The notes under the pieces were generated by a model. That model did no database searches. It saw only the letters and a list, made by a program, of their open reading frames with translations, and was not told where the DNA came from. Below, in pieces: positions 8,709-16,657 of a stretch of DNA of 64,000 bases (positions are counted from its first letter, which is position 1; every line of letters starts with the position of its first letter). A program made the position numbers and the translations under genes. This DNA is from Candidatus Hydrogenedentota bacterium. Its GTDB lineage: Bacteria > Hydrogenedentota > Hydrogenedentia > Hydrogenedentales > CAILVY01. The stretch spans positions 36,855-100,854 of the forward strand of contig JAKQOG010000189.1 in the NCBI GenBank assembly GCA_029565395.1. The letters run 5' to 3'.

Positions 8709-9752
8709 ATGAATACTATCGTGAAGACTGTTTCCTCGGACGAACTAAGAGCATTGACTGCGCGAATTTTCCACGCGCGCGGCGTGAGTGAACGCGACAG
8801 CGGCATTATCGCGGATTCCCTGGTGCATGCCAATCTTCGCGGCGTCGATTCCCATGGGGTGATGCGCGTCGCCCATTATGTCCGCCGGCTGGAACTGGGT
8901 TCCATCAACCCCAAGCCGGATACGGGTATTACACGAACCGGACCCGCCACCGCCATGGTGGATGGCGATAATGGCTTCGGCCATGTGACGAATTGGGACG
9001 CAATGGAGCTTGCCATCAACATGGCACGGGAAACCGGGGTGGGCCTAGTCGGCGTGCAACACAGCAATCATTGCGGGGCCTTGTCCTTTTTCGCGTATCG
9101 GGCTATTGAAGCGAACATGGCCGGGCTTGTTCTGACGCAGACTGATAAGGGGGTGGTGCCCGTGGGAGGACGAAAACCGTTCTGTGGCTCGAATCCGTTG
9201 TGTTTGGCGGCGCCTTCGGCCTCAGGCATGCCGATTGTCCTCGATATGGCGACAAGCACCGTGGCGGGCGGACATGTATATAAAGCGCGCGCGGAAAACA
9301 GGTCCATTCCTTCCACGTGGGCCGTGGACGAAGAAGGACAACCCGCCACCGACCCACACAAGGCCGTATATTGGACGCCCGCGGCGGGCGCGAAAGGATA
9401 TGGGCTGGGCGTGATGATCGATGTATTGACCGGCATTCTGTGTGGCGGCGATTTCGGCCCGCATATATTGCCCATGTACGATCAAATCGAGAAGACCCGC
9501 AATCTGTGCCATCTGGTGGGAGCATTGGATATTGGACGATTTGCCGGCGCTTCCACATTCCTGCCGCAGGCCGCAGCCATGATCAATGAACTTCATCAGG
9601 CGCCCACGATGTCCGGGGTGGAACAAGTATTGGTTCCGGGTGAACCCGAACATCTTAAAACGATTGAACGAACACGCACGGGTATTCCCTTGACGGATCA
9701 AGTCTGGGAGGAATTACAGTCCCTGGCTGCTCCGGGAAAATCCGGCGATTAA
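8709..9752 (+). CDS. Ldh2-family malate/L-lactate/sulfolactate dehydrogenase
   Basis: This 347-aa NAD(P)-dependent oxidoreductase belongs to the Ldh_2 (malate/L-lactate dehydrogenase, YiaK/YlbC) family. Conserved segments include ANLRGVDSHGVMRV, VDGDNGFGHV, VQHSNHCGALSFF, VVLDMATS-like VLDMATSTVAGG and AAGAKGYGLGVMID. The His in VQHSNHCG is a typical active-site residue. It would oxidise an L-2-hydroxyacid or reduce a 2-oxo acid or 2,3-diketo acid. It starts five bases after the URO-D-like gene, within the same operon. The physiological substrate cannot be read from sequence. Confidence 0.87.
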   Translation: MNTIVKTVSSDELRALTARIFHARGVSERDSGIIADSLVHANLRGVDSHGVMRVAHYVRRLELGSINPKPDTGITRTGPATAMVDGDNGFGHVTNWDAMELAINMARETGVGLVGVQHSNHCGALSFFAYRAIEANMAGLVLTQTDKGVVPVGGRKPFCGSNPLCLAAPSASGMPIVLDMATSTVAGGHVYKARAENRSIPSTWAVDEEGQPATDPHKAVYWTPAAGAKGYGLGVMIDVLTGILCGGDFGPHILPMYDQIEKTRNLCHLVGALDIGRFAGASTFLPQAAAMINELHQAPTMSGVEQVLVPGEPEHLKTIERTRTGIPLTDQVWEELQSLAAPGKSGD

Positions 9753-9773
9753 CGATGTAACAGGAGAAAATAC

Positions 9774-10730
9774 ATGCCCAAAGTCATTATCACCGATCAC
9801 GGTTTTCCAAACATAGAACCGGAACGCGCGGCTATTGAAACTGCCGGATTTGAGATCGAAGCCATTCAACCCATCTGCAAGACCGAAGACGATGTAATTC
9901 GGACCTGCGGCGAGGCGGACGTATTGCTGGTACAATGGGCGCCGATCACCCGCCGTGTGCTGGAAGCGCTGCCGAAAGTGCGGTGTATCGTGCGCTATGG
10001 GGTCGGCGTAAATAACTTCGATTTGCCCGCCGCGAAAGACCTGGGCGTTTGCGCCGCGAACGTCCCGGACTATTGCGTCGAGGAAGTGTCCGATCATGCC
10101 ATGGCGTTGTTGCTCGCACTGTGCCGGCGCATCCCGCAGGACCATCAGCAGATTGTTCAGGGAAAATGGGGCGTTAATCCGTTCCGCCCAATTCTGGCCT
10201 GCTCCGATATGACGCTGGGGCTGGTCAGTTTTGGACGCATTGCGCGGCGCGTGGCGAAAAAGGCGCAGGCATTTGGCTTCTCGGTCATTGCATATGATCC
10301 GCTGGCCGCTTCTTCCCTGTTCACGGAGCACCAGGTGGAATCCGTTGATTTGGACACCCTGTTCCGGCGCTCGGATGTCATATCCCTGCACTGTCCGCTG
10401 GTGCCTGAAACAACGCAATTGATCAACAAGACAACCATCGAAAAAATGAAGCCCGGTGTTATCGTGATCAACACCTCGCGGGGGCCGGTGGTCAATGAAA
10501 AGGACCTGATAGACGCCTTGAAGTCCGGAAAAATCAACGGTGCGGGTCTGGATGTGTTTGAAGAAGAACCGCTTCCGGCCGGAAGTCCGTTGCGTTCTTT
10601 CCCGAATGTGCTGATGACGAGTCATGCTGCTTCCGTTTCGGAGAAAGCCGTGGAAGCGTTGCAGCGGAAGGCCGGTGAAGCCGCGCGGGATTTCCTGTTG
10701 GGCAAGGATCCGGCTTCTCGTTTGGTGTAA
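9774..10730 (+). CDS. D-2-hydroxyacid dehydrogenase (CtBP-like), altered Rossmann motif
   Basis: This 318-aa D-2-hydroxyacid dehydrogenase is a paralogue of the gene at position 2. The catalytic residues fall at nearly the same positions (R236 in NTSRG, E264 in FEEEP, H284 in TSHAA). The usual GxGxxG nucleotide motif reads SFGRIA here. The first glycine is replaced by Ser152 and the last by Ala157. The Ala is common in CtBP-like members, but the Ser is unusual. A good Shine-Dalgarno (AGGAG) precedes the ATG. It lies between the Ldh2 and FAH genes, giving the locus dehydrogenases of both stereochemistries. Confidence 0.85.
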   Translation: MPKVIITDHGFPNIEPERAAIETAGFEIEAIQPICKTEDDVIRTCGEADVLLVQWAPITRRVLEALPKVRCIVRYGVGVNNFDLPAAKDLGVCAANVPDYCVEEVSDHAMALLLALCRRIPQDHQQIVQGKWGVNPFRPILACSDMTLGLVSFGRIARRVAKKAQAFGFSVIAYDPLAASSLFTEHQVESVDLDTLFRRSDVISLHCPLVPETTQLINKTTIEKMKPGVIVINTSRGPVVNEKDLIDALKSGKINGAGLDVFEEEPLPAGSPLRSFPNVLMTSHAASVSEKAVEALQRKAGEAARDFLLGKDPASRLV

Positions 10731-10763
10731 ACCTGAATTTTCAAAAAAAGAGGAGAACAACTC

Positions 10764-11558
10764 ATGAAATTAGTGCGATTTATCAGTGCAGGTCACCCCG
10801 AAGGCGTGTGCGGGATGGTGGAAGATTCCGGGGCCATTCGCGTCATCAAGGGCACTGTCTTGGAGCCGGGAGACGCCACCGGCGAGGTGTTGAAGGAAAC
10901 CGATATTCAGCGGTACCTCCCGCCCGTGGATCCGCCGAATATTCTCGCGCTCGGCCGCAATTACCGCGAACATGCCGCGGAAACGGATGACACCTTGCCG
11001 ACGGCCCCGCTGATGTTCATTAAAGCCACTTCCGCCCTGATAGCCCACGGCGATGACATCATCATTCCCGCCGCCGCGCCGGATCAGGTGGATTATGAGG
11101 CGGAACTGGTGGCCATCATCGGTAAAAAAGCCAAGAATGTACCATTGGATAAAGCGTTGGACTATGTGGCGGGGTACACGTGCGGGCATGATGTCTCGGC
11201 GCGGGATTGTCAGCAAAAAGACGGTCAATGGGCGCGCGCCAAGAGTTTTGACACGTTTGCGCCCATGGGACCCTATGTCGTGACGGATCTCGATCCCAGT
11301 GATGTCCGGATTCGCATGCGCGTGAATGGTGAAACCGTCCAAAATCAATCCACCAAGGACTTGGTCTTTGATGTCCCGTATCTCATCCATTATCTTAGCC
11401 GCTCACTGACCCTCCTGCCGGGCACCGCCATCTATACGGGCACCCCCAGCGGCGTCGGGATTGCGCGCAAACCGCCTCTGCTGCTCAAACCCGGCGATGT
11501 GTGCGAAGTGGATATAGAAGGCATCGGCGTCCTGCGCAACCGCGTGGTGGCCGAATAA
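10764..11558 (+). CDS. Fumarylacetoacetate hydrolase-family protein
   Basis: This 264-aa protein has the FAH fold. Diagnostic segments are GRNYREHAAE, PDQVDYEAELVAIIGKKAK (metal-binding Glu), TCGHDVSARDCQ, KSFDTFAPMGP and the C-terminal GTAIYTGTPSGVG. Family members hydrolyse C-C bonds of diketo acids, tautomerise or decarboxylate them, or act as 2,4-diketo-3-deoxy-sugar-acid hydrolases. With the SDRs and Ldh2 nearby, a 2,4-diketo-3-deoxy acid hydrolase giving pyruvate plus a hydroxyacid is the most attractive reading, but this is inference. AGGAGA precedes the start, and the MBL gene follows after 18 bases. Confidence 0.85.
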   Translation: MKLVRFISAGHPEGVCGMVEDSGAIRVIKGTVLEPGDATGEVLKETDIQRYLPPVDPPNILALGRNYREHAAETDDTLPTAPLMFIKATSALIAHGDDIIIPAAAPDQVDYEAELVAIIGKKAKNVPLDKALDYVAGYTCGHDVSARDCQQKDGQWARAKSFDTFAPMGPYVVTDLDPSDVRIRMRVNGETVQNQSTKDLVFDVPYLIHYLSRSLTLLPGTAIYTGTPSGVGIARKPPLLLKPGDVCEVDIEGIGVLRNRVVAE

Positions 11559-11576
11559 CGTTTCCAGGATTGCACC

Positions 11577-12371
11577 ATGCACTCATTGGCTTCCGACATT
11601 CAGCGTATCCGCGTTCCGAAAGGCGCTGTGGCCCTGTGGTGGCTCGCACAGGCCGGTTTTGTCTTTAAAACCGTGCGATCCACTGTCCTCTATTTGGACC
11701 CCTACTTATCCGATGTGGTGGAGAAAGCCTTCGGATTCAAACGGCTGGCGCTTGCGCCCATCGATGCGGAGGCGGTCCAGGCGGACTGGCTGATAAGTTC
11801 TCATGAGCACCTTGATCATTTGGATACGGACGCGTTGCCGGTCATCGCGCGGAACAATCCCGGCTGCCGTTTTGCCGGGTCGGAATCCTGCATGCCCGAA
11901 TATGACAAAATAGGCATTCCCGCGGATAAACAACTTCTGCTGAAGCCGGAAGAAACCTATGAACTCAGCGATGTGCGGATTATGACGGCGCGTGCGGACC
12001 ATGGAACATTGTCTCCCTCGGCGTTGTCTTTGTTGTTGGACTTTGGCGAGGTGCGCGTTATGTTCACGGGCGATACGGCGCTGAACATACCCTGGATGCA
12101 GCCGTTGATCGATCAAAAACCGGATATTTTAGTGCCGTGTATCAATGGGCGTTTCGGAAATCTGAATCCTGAAGAGGCCGCGGAACTCACGGCGTTGGTA
12201 AAGCCCCGCGCGGTGACGCCCTGTCACTTTTGGATGTTTAAGGAACACAATGGCGATCCCGAGGCGTTTGTGCAGGCCTGCGTAAGCAGGTGTCCGGAAG
12301 TGCCGGTCTGGTTGTTGCGGCCGGGCGAAGGATTTATCTGCACAAAACGCTCGATTGAAGTACTTTTGTGA
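11577..12371 (+). CDS. UlaG-like metallo-beta-lactamase-fold hydrolase
   Basis: This 264-aa MBL-fold protein has the metal motif SSHEHLDH (HxHxDH) near residues 77-84, GDTAL with a further metal Asp, and TPCHFWMF with a late His. The arrangement resembles UlaG (L-ascorbate-6-phosphate lactonase) and similar lactonases. In a sugar-acid operon a lactonase role, opening an aldonolactone to the acid, would be logical. It would fit upstream of a dehydratase, although no dehydratase is visible in the cluster. The stop lies 22 bases before the E1-beta start. Confidence 0.78.
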   Translation: MHSLASDIQRIRVPKGAVALWWLAQAGFVFKTVRSTVLYLDPYLSDVVEKAFGFKRLALAPIDAEAVQADWLISSHEHLDHLDTDALPVIARNNPGCRFAGSESCMPEYDKIGIPADKQLLLKPEETYELSDVRIMTARADHGTLSPSALSLLLDFGEVRVMFTGDTALNIPWMQPLIDQKPDILVPCINGRFGNLNPEEAAELTALVKPRAVTPCHFWMFKEHNGDPEAFVQACVSRCPEVPVWLLRPGEGFICTKRSIEVLL

Positions 12372-12393
12372 AGTTTGGATGAAGGAAAAAAGT

Positions 12394-13374
12394 ATGGCGA
12401 GAAGAATTCGTTTTGTGGAAGCCCTGCGCGAAGGCATGCGGCAGGAGATGGAGCGCGACCCCTCCGTCTTTGTCATGGGCGAAGGCGTGGGGCCGCATGG
12501 AAGCTGTTTCAAGCAGACGGAGAACTTTACCAACTTGTTCGGCATTGACCGATCCCGCGATACGCCCATTTCCGAGTTGGCGATTGCAGGCGCGGCCGCA
12601 GGCGCCGCCATGATGGGCATGCGCCCCATCGCGGACCTGATGTGGATCGATTTCTCCATGCTGGCCATGGACCAGATCTGCAATCAGGCGGCGAAACTGC
12701 CGTATATCTCGAACGGGCAGGTCAAAACGCCGGTGGTGTACCGCATGACCACCGGAAAATCCAAGTCGAATGCAGCCCATCACTCCGGCTCGTTTTATTC
12801 TTGGTTCATCAATACCCCCGGACTGAAAGTAGTGGTGCCCAGCACGCCCTACGACGCAAAAGGGCTGATTATCTCCGCCATCCGGGATGATGGCCCAGTA
12901 ATTTACCTGGAGCATAAATTATTGCTGAATAATCGGGGAGAAGTGCCGGAAGAGCCGTATGAAATCCCTCTGGGCGTCGCGGATATCAAGCGCGAAGGAA
13001 CCGACCTCACCGTCGTGGCCACGGGCGCCATGACGGTATTCACAATGACCGCCGCGCAAAAACTGGAAAAGGAAGGCGTCTCCATCGAGATTATTGATCC
13101 GCGGACGCTGATGCCCTACGACAAGGACACCATCCTGGCGTCGGTCCGCAAGACCGGACGGCTCCTCGCCGTGGATGAGGGCTATCGATATTGCGGGTTC
13201 GGCTCGGAGATGGTGGCGATGACGGCGGAGAATGCATGGGACGCGTTGAAACAGCCGCCGCGTCAATTGACCACCATGCACACCACCATCCCTTTCAGTC
13301 CACCAATGGAAGATTATGTATTTCCCAACCCGGATCGCATCGCGGACGCCGTCCGCTCGATGATGCAGTCATAA
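12394..13374 (+). CDS. Thiamine-dependent 2-oxoacid/acetoin dehydrogenase E1 beta subunit
   Basis: This is an E1-beta type transketolase-like protein of 326 aa. The pyrimidine-binding domain has GEGVGPHGSCFKQT, DTPISELAIAGAAAGAAMMG and ADLMWIDFSMLAMDQI. It is followed by the C-terminal transketolase domain (TVVATGAMTV, EIIDPRTLMPYD, AVDEGYRYCGFGSEM). The ATG at 12394 is chosen because GAAGGA lies seven bases upstream; the longer TTG start would overlap the previous gene. Together with the adjacent E1-alpha it should form a TPP-dependent heterotetramer decarboxylating a 2-oxoacid or cleaving a diketone and passing the acyl group to a lipoyl carrier. Confidence 0.9.
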   Translation: MARRIRFVEALREGMRQEMERDPSVFVMGEGVGPHGSCFKQTENFTNLFGIDRSRDTPISELAIAGAAAGAAMMGMRPIADLMWIDFSMLAMDQICNQAAKLPYISNGQVKTPVVYRMTTGKSKSNAAHHSGSFYSWFINTPGLKVVVPSTPYDAKGLIISAIRDDGPVIYLEHKLLLNNRGEVPEEPYEIPLGVADIKREGTDLTVVATGAMTVFTMTAAQKLEKEGVSIEIIDPRTLMPYDKDTILASVRKTGRLLAVDEGYRYCGFGSEMVAMTAENAWDALKQPPRQLTTMHTTIPFSPPMEDYVFPNPDRIADAVRSMMQS

Positions 13375-13393
13375 CACACAGGAGTTTGATGAA

Positions 13394-14353
13394 ATGGATA
13401 CGATTACTCAAATACGCCTCCTGGAAACCATGCTGCGCGTTCGCAAGGCGGAATTGCAGCTTGCGATCATGTATAAAAACGGCAAGGTCCCATGTGCGGC
13501 CCATCTATACGAAGGCCAGGAAGCCATTGCGGCAGGAATATGTGATCATCTGCGTCATGATGACTGCATCACCAGCACCCACCGCGGCCATGGCCATTGC
13601 ATCGCCAAAGGCATGCCCATCAAGAAAATGATTGCCGAGGTGAGCGCCAAAAAAACTGGTTGCTGCGGAGGAAAAGGCGGTACCATGCACCTGTTCATGC
13701 CGGAAGTCGGCGTTATGGGCACCGTGGGCATCGTCGGCGGCGGTATTCCGATTGCCACCGGAATCGGCCTCGCGATGAAAATGCAGAATACAGACCGGGT
13801 CGCCGTCAGTTTCTTCGGCGACGGGGCCGCCAACAACGGCTCGTTCCACGAAAGCTTGAATTTGGCCGCCTTGTGGAAACTGCCGGTCATCTACATTTGC
13901 GAAAATAACCTTTATGCAACGTCCGTGGCGGTATGGCGCAGCACCCCGATTCCCGACATTGGCATACGCGGCAGTGCTTATGGCATGCCCGGCGTGACCG
14001 TAGACGGCAATCACGTGGATGAAGTGTACGCGGCCATGGAAACCGCCGTGGCCCGCGGGCGCGCCGGAGAAGGCCCCACGCTCATCGAATGTAAAACCTA
14101 CCGGATTCGCGGGCATTTTGAGGGCGACGACGCATTCTACCGCACCAAGGAAGAAGTGGCGGAAGCGCGCAAACGCGATCCGATCGATTATTGGAAAGCA
14201 CATCTGATCGCCAACGGTGCGATCACGGAAGAAACGTTTGAGGCAATGTCCGCAAAAGCGGATGAAGAAGTGGCGGAAGCTGCCGCCTTCGCGGACGCCA
14301 GCCCGTATCCGGAACCGGAATCGGCGCTGCTACTTTCAGGTAACCCCGCGTGA
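13394..14353 (+). CDS. Thiamine-dependent 2-oxoacid/acetoin dehydrogenase E1 alpha subunit
   Basis: This 319-aa E1-alpha subunit carries the TPP/Mg motif beginning GDGAANNGSF (GDG at 142-144) and ending CENN about 30 residues later. It also has STHRGHGHCIAKG, CGGKGGTMHLF and the loop segment YRIRGHFEGDD near the C-terminus. Such subunits pair with E1-beta in pyruvate, branched-chain or acetoin dehydrogenases. Its start has an AGGAG site 20 bases after E1-beta. The set is notable for lacking E2 acyltransferase and E3 genes nearby. Only a lone lipoyl domain follows. The natural substrate is undetermined. Confidence 0.9.
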   Translation: MDTITQIRLLETMLRVRKAELQLAIMYKNGKVPCAAHLYEGQEAIAAGICDHLRHDDCITSTHRGHGHCIAKGMPIKKMIAEVSAKKTGCCGGKGGTMHLFMPEVGVMGTVGIVGGGIPIATGIGLAMKMQNTDRVAVSFFGDGAANNGSFHESLNLAALWKLPVIYICENNLYATSVAVWRSTPIPDIGIRGSAYGMPGVTVDGNHVDEVYAAMETAVARGRAGEGPTLIECKTYRIRGHFEGDDAFYRTKEEVAEARKRDPIDYWKAHLIANGAITEETFEAMSAKADEEVAEAAAFADASPYPEPESALLLSGNPA

Positions 14354-14387
14354 GCCATCACGATTAACCAAACAGGAGAACAATATC

Positions 14388-14684
14388 ATGGCGCAGGTAG
14401 TTGTAATGCCCCGCATGGGACAAACGATGGAAGAGGGAACCATTGTTGAGTGGAAAAAGAATGAAGGTGACACGGTCACCCAAGGCGAGGTCCTGCTGAC
14501 CATCCAATCCGATAAATCGGAGTTGGAAGTGGAATCGGACGTCTCGGGCGTGCTGGTGAAGATACTCGCCACGCCCGATAGCGGTGAAATCCCCTGCCTG
14601 GACCCCATCGCGGTCATCGGCGATCCCGGTGAAGAGGTGGATGTGGATCAGGTGGTCAGTGATTTTCTGGCAAAACGAGGATAA
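14388..14684 (+). CDS. Stand-alone biotin/lipoyl-attachment domain protein
   Basis: This small 98-aa protein consists almost entirely of one lipoyl domain. It shows the start MAQVVVMPRMGQTMEEG, the W/K-rich strand VEWKKNEGD, and the attachment hairpin SDKSELEVES with the modifiable Lys at K43. The ATG at 14388 has AGGAGA upstream; the longer track ORF begins inside the E1-alpha frame and is not real. There is no peripheral subunit-binding or acyltransferase domain, so it would be a mobile acyl or acetyl carrier for the E1 subunits, with the catalytic E2 and E3 supplied from elsewhere or replaced by a different acceptor. Confidence 0.87.
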   Translation: MAQVVVMPRMGQTMEEGTIVEWKKNEGDTVTQGEVLLTIQSDKSELEVESDVSGVLVKILATPDSGEIPCLDPIAVIGDPGEEVDVDQVVSDFLAKRG

Positions 14685-14690
14685 CATTTC

Positions 14691-15467
14691 ATGCAGGTCG
14701 ATTTAACGAACCGGATCGCGATTGTGACCGGGGCGGCACAGGGCATTGGCCGTTCCATCGCGCAGGCATTGACGCAAAACGGCGCCACGGTCATGCTCTC
14801 GGACATACAAGAGGAAAAGGGGCGCGCCACCGCCGAAGAACTCGGTCCAAACGCCGATTTCTTTACGTGCGATGTATCGGATGCCGAACAGGTGCGCGAA
14901 CTTTTTGATACCGTTATCGAACGGCATGGCCGATTGGATATTGCGGTGAACAACGCCGGAATCAATACGGGACCGGAAAACCGGGTCACGATTGATCAAT
15001 ATCCCGATGAAATCTGGCACCGCATTATCAATGTGGATTTGAACGGCACTTTTTACTGCTGTAAAGCCGCCGCCGCCCAAATGATAAAACAACATTCCGG
15101 TTCAATCATAAATATCGCCTCCATCGCGGGTGTGGTGCCATTGCGCCTGCAAATTGGGTTTGTAGCCGCCAAAGCAGGCGTGATTAAGCTCACCGAGGCC
15201 ATGGCCGCCGAATTGGGACCCATGGGCATCCGCGTGAATACCGTGTCGCCAGGATCAACCCTCGTGGAAGGCACCAAACAGCTTTTTTACAACAACAAGG
15301 AACTCGCGGAAAAACTGGCCTCGTTCATCCCCATGCGGCGTCCCGGAGAAACCAACGAAATCGCGGAAGCTGTGCTCTTTCTCGCCTCCGATGCCGCCTC
15401 CTACGTCAACGGCCACAACCTGGTTGTCGATGGCGGATGGGTCTGCGGGTTCTCCAGGGATTTTTAA
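14691..15467 (+). CDS. SDR-family protein lacking the catalytic Tyr
   Basis: This 258-aa short-chain dehydrogenase has TGAAQGIG (13-20), NNAG and NIASIAG (S144), and a C-terminal DGGW tail. Where the catalytic YxxxK should be, the sequence reads FVAAK, so Tyr is Phe157 while Lys161 is kept. The codon is clearly TTT in the DNA. The protein may have changed chemistry, use another acid, or be a non-catalytic partner. It begins six bases after the lipoyl gene and is the last gene before a long repeat region, so it likely closes the operon. Confidence 0.85.
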   Translation: MQVDLTNRIAIVTGAAQGIGRSIAQALTQNGATVMLSDIQEEKGRATAEELGPNADFFTCDVSDAEQVRELFDTVIERHGRLDIAVNNAGINTGPENRVTIDQYPDEIWHRIINVDLNGTFYCCKAAAAQMIKQHSGSIINIASIAGVVPLRLQIGFVAAKAGVIKLTEAMAAELGPMGIRVNTVSPGSTLVEGTKQLFYNNKELAEKLASFIPMRRPGETNEIAEAVLFLASDAASYVNGHNLVVDGGWVCGFSRDF

Positions 15468-15588
15468 GCGTGGAATAACTTCACAAGCCACCAATCCGGA
15501 TATCTCACCATTTGTCGTGTACGTTTTCCATTGCGCACAATTGACCGCTGCTGGCGGCGATTCGCAGAAGAAAGAAAAATACAAAGCT

Positions 15589-15610
15589 GGGAGGGCGAAA
15601 CTCCCGAGGC
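15589..15610. repeat. Inverted partial copy of repeat family 2
   Basis: The segment GGGAGGGCGAAACTCCCGAG is the reverse-complement relative of the core at 5750-5769 and 16009-16028. It is followed by GGCTGTCTGAGAATT. The near-complement of that stretch (AATTTTCAGACAGCC) occurs at about 15917-15931, so the flanking segments form a long-range inverted pair enclosing family-1 hairpins. Confidence 0.5.
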
Positions 15611-15683
15611 TGTCTGAGAATTGTAAAATCCCGTTTCAGGGAACGTGGAAATGATCCAACACTGGGTGTTAGTAAAAAGTATT

Positions 15684-15885
15684 CATCCCCACAGGGGATG
15701 GATAACTCAGCCCAGGATAAGCGAAGCGCCATCCTGGGTGTGTAGGATTTCCCCATGGAGGATACTCTGAAAGAGTTATACAAAATATTTTATGAAACTC
15801 TTACAGAGTAACATCAATTGGGGTGGTCTTGCCTACCCAGGGTGGCGCTTCGCTTACCCTGGGCTGGGTTGTTGAATCCCATCGA
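15684..15885. repeat. Two family-1 palindromic elements
   Basis: The region contains the hairpin CATCCCCACAGGGGATG (about 15684-15700). It also has CCCAGGAT (15711-15718) paired with ATCCTGGG (15731-15738), and CCCAGGGT (15836-15843) paired with ACCCTGGG (15856-15863). The loops share the GCGAAGCGC or GCGCTTCGC core found throughout the window. The two units are in opposite or degenerate orientation. No ORF is supported here. Confidence 0.65.
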
Positions 15886-15990
15886 GATATCGTTGCCTTT
15901 TCACGTAGTATTAAATAATTTTCAGACAGCCTCTCCCGCTGAGCCGTGAAACAAGATCGGGAGAAGTAAGGGCATATTCTGGATACGGTA

Positions 15991-16028
15991 TATTTTGTTC
16001 GACGGCTCAGCGGGAGCTTCGCCCTCCC
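15991..16028. repeat. Dispersed palindromic repeat, family 2
   Basis: This second full copy of the family-2 repeat reads TATTTTGTTC then ACGGCTCAGCGGGAGC and TTCGCCCTCCC. It differs from the copy at 5732-5769 at about five of 38 positions. Confidence 0.6.
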
Positions 16029-16103
16029 GAACACGGTTACTATCTTTTCAGGAGAATAGCGACGAGGCAATGACAATTAAAAGATAATAAATCCCGGCTA
16101 AAG

Positions 16104-16325
16104 TCACCTGTTCCGTGATCGCGATTCCCGTATCGCATTAAGCATATCTTTTGTGCGCGCTTTCGTCTTGACGGAGGGAACATCAAAAGGAGATTTTGAA
16201 GTGGTTGCATAGGTCAGACGATAGGTTCCACCGCCTCGCCGCTTAATCAATACTTCCTCTCTTTGCGCAATGTTAAACACTTCGGCAACATGCTGAATGG
16301 CCTCTTTATAGGTAAATATCCTCAT
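16104..16325 (-). CDS. Orphan Phd/YefM-like antitoxin
   Basis: This 73-aa protein begins MRIFTYKEAIQHVAEVF and continues with REEVLIKRRGGGTYRL and SPFDVPSVKTKA. This is the pattern of short Phd/YefM-type antitoxins (a shared 'F(T/S)xSEARQ..A.VL..A...GEVLI.RRDG' theme). Such proteins normally bind DNA as dimers and neutralise a PIN or RelE-type toxin. No toxin ORF is present on either side; palindromic repeats flank the gene. It could be a solitary antitoxin, a remnant, or a repeat-region passenger. The short length and isolation lower confidence. Confidence 0.6.
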   Translation of the reverse strand: MRIFTYKEAIQHVAEVFNIAQREEVLIKRRGGGTYRLTYATTSKSPFDVPSVKTKARTKDMLNAIRESRSRNR

Positions 16326-16406
16326 GGCTCCAATTGTATCATTTCCTCTTTATTGTTCAAGTCTTCAATACGATATTCTCAATTTTTTGTCATAGCGACT
16401 TTTATG

Positions 16407-16500
16407 TAACCCTTAACAGGGTAGTTTGTGGCGGTGGTTCTATACCCAGGGTAGCGAAGCGCAACCCTGGGCTGGAATTATTTAATCCCCTTTGGGGATA
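16407..16500. repeat. Family-1 composite repeat unit
   Basis: The unit has three stems in order: AACCCTTAACAGGGTAGTTT, then CCCAGGGT (16445-16452) paired with AACCCTGGG (16463-16471) around AGCGAAGC, then AATCCCCTTTGGGGATA. The same order is seen at 29321-29402 and 42938-43024. The rest of 16326-16642 holds a further ATCCCC-type hairpin and no gene. Confidence 0.7.
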
Positions 16501-16657
16501 ATAGATAGCATTTTACCAATAACGGACTTTACACGATTTCAAAATATGACTTTATACGCTAGGTTGGAATTATAAAACCCCCTTCGGGGATAATAAATCC
16601 TATATCGTAATCACAGGGTGTTGCGCGATCTCAAGACAAAACATGACAGGTCGGAAT

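Noticed and set aside
9714-10760. 348-aa minus-strand ORF opposite the second D-hydroxyacid dehydrogenase
   Set aside because: It is an antisense shadow of a well-supported gene with an intact catalytic triad; no recognisable domain.
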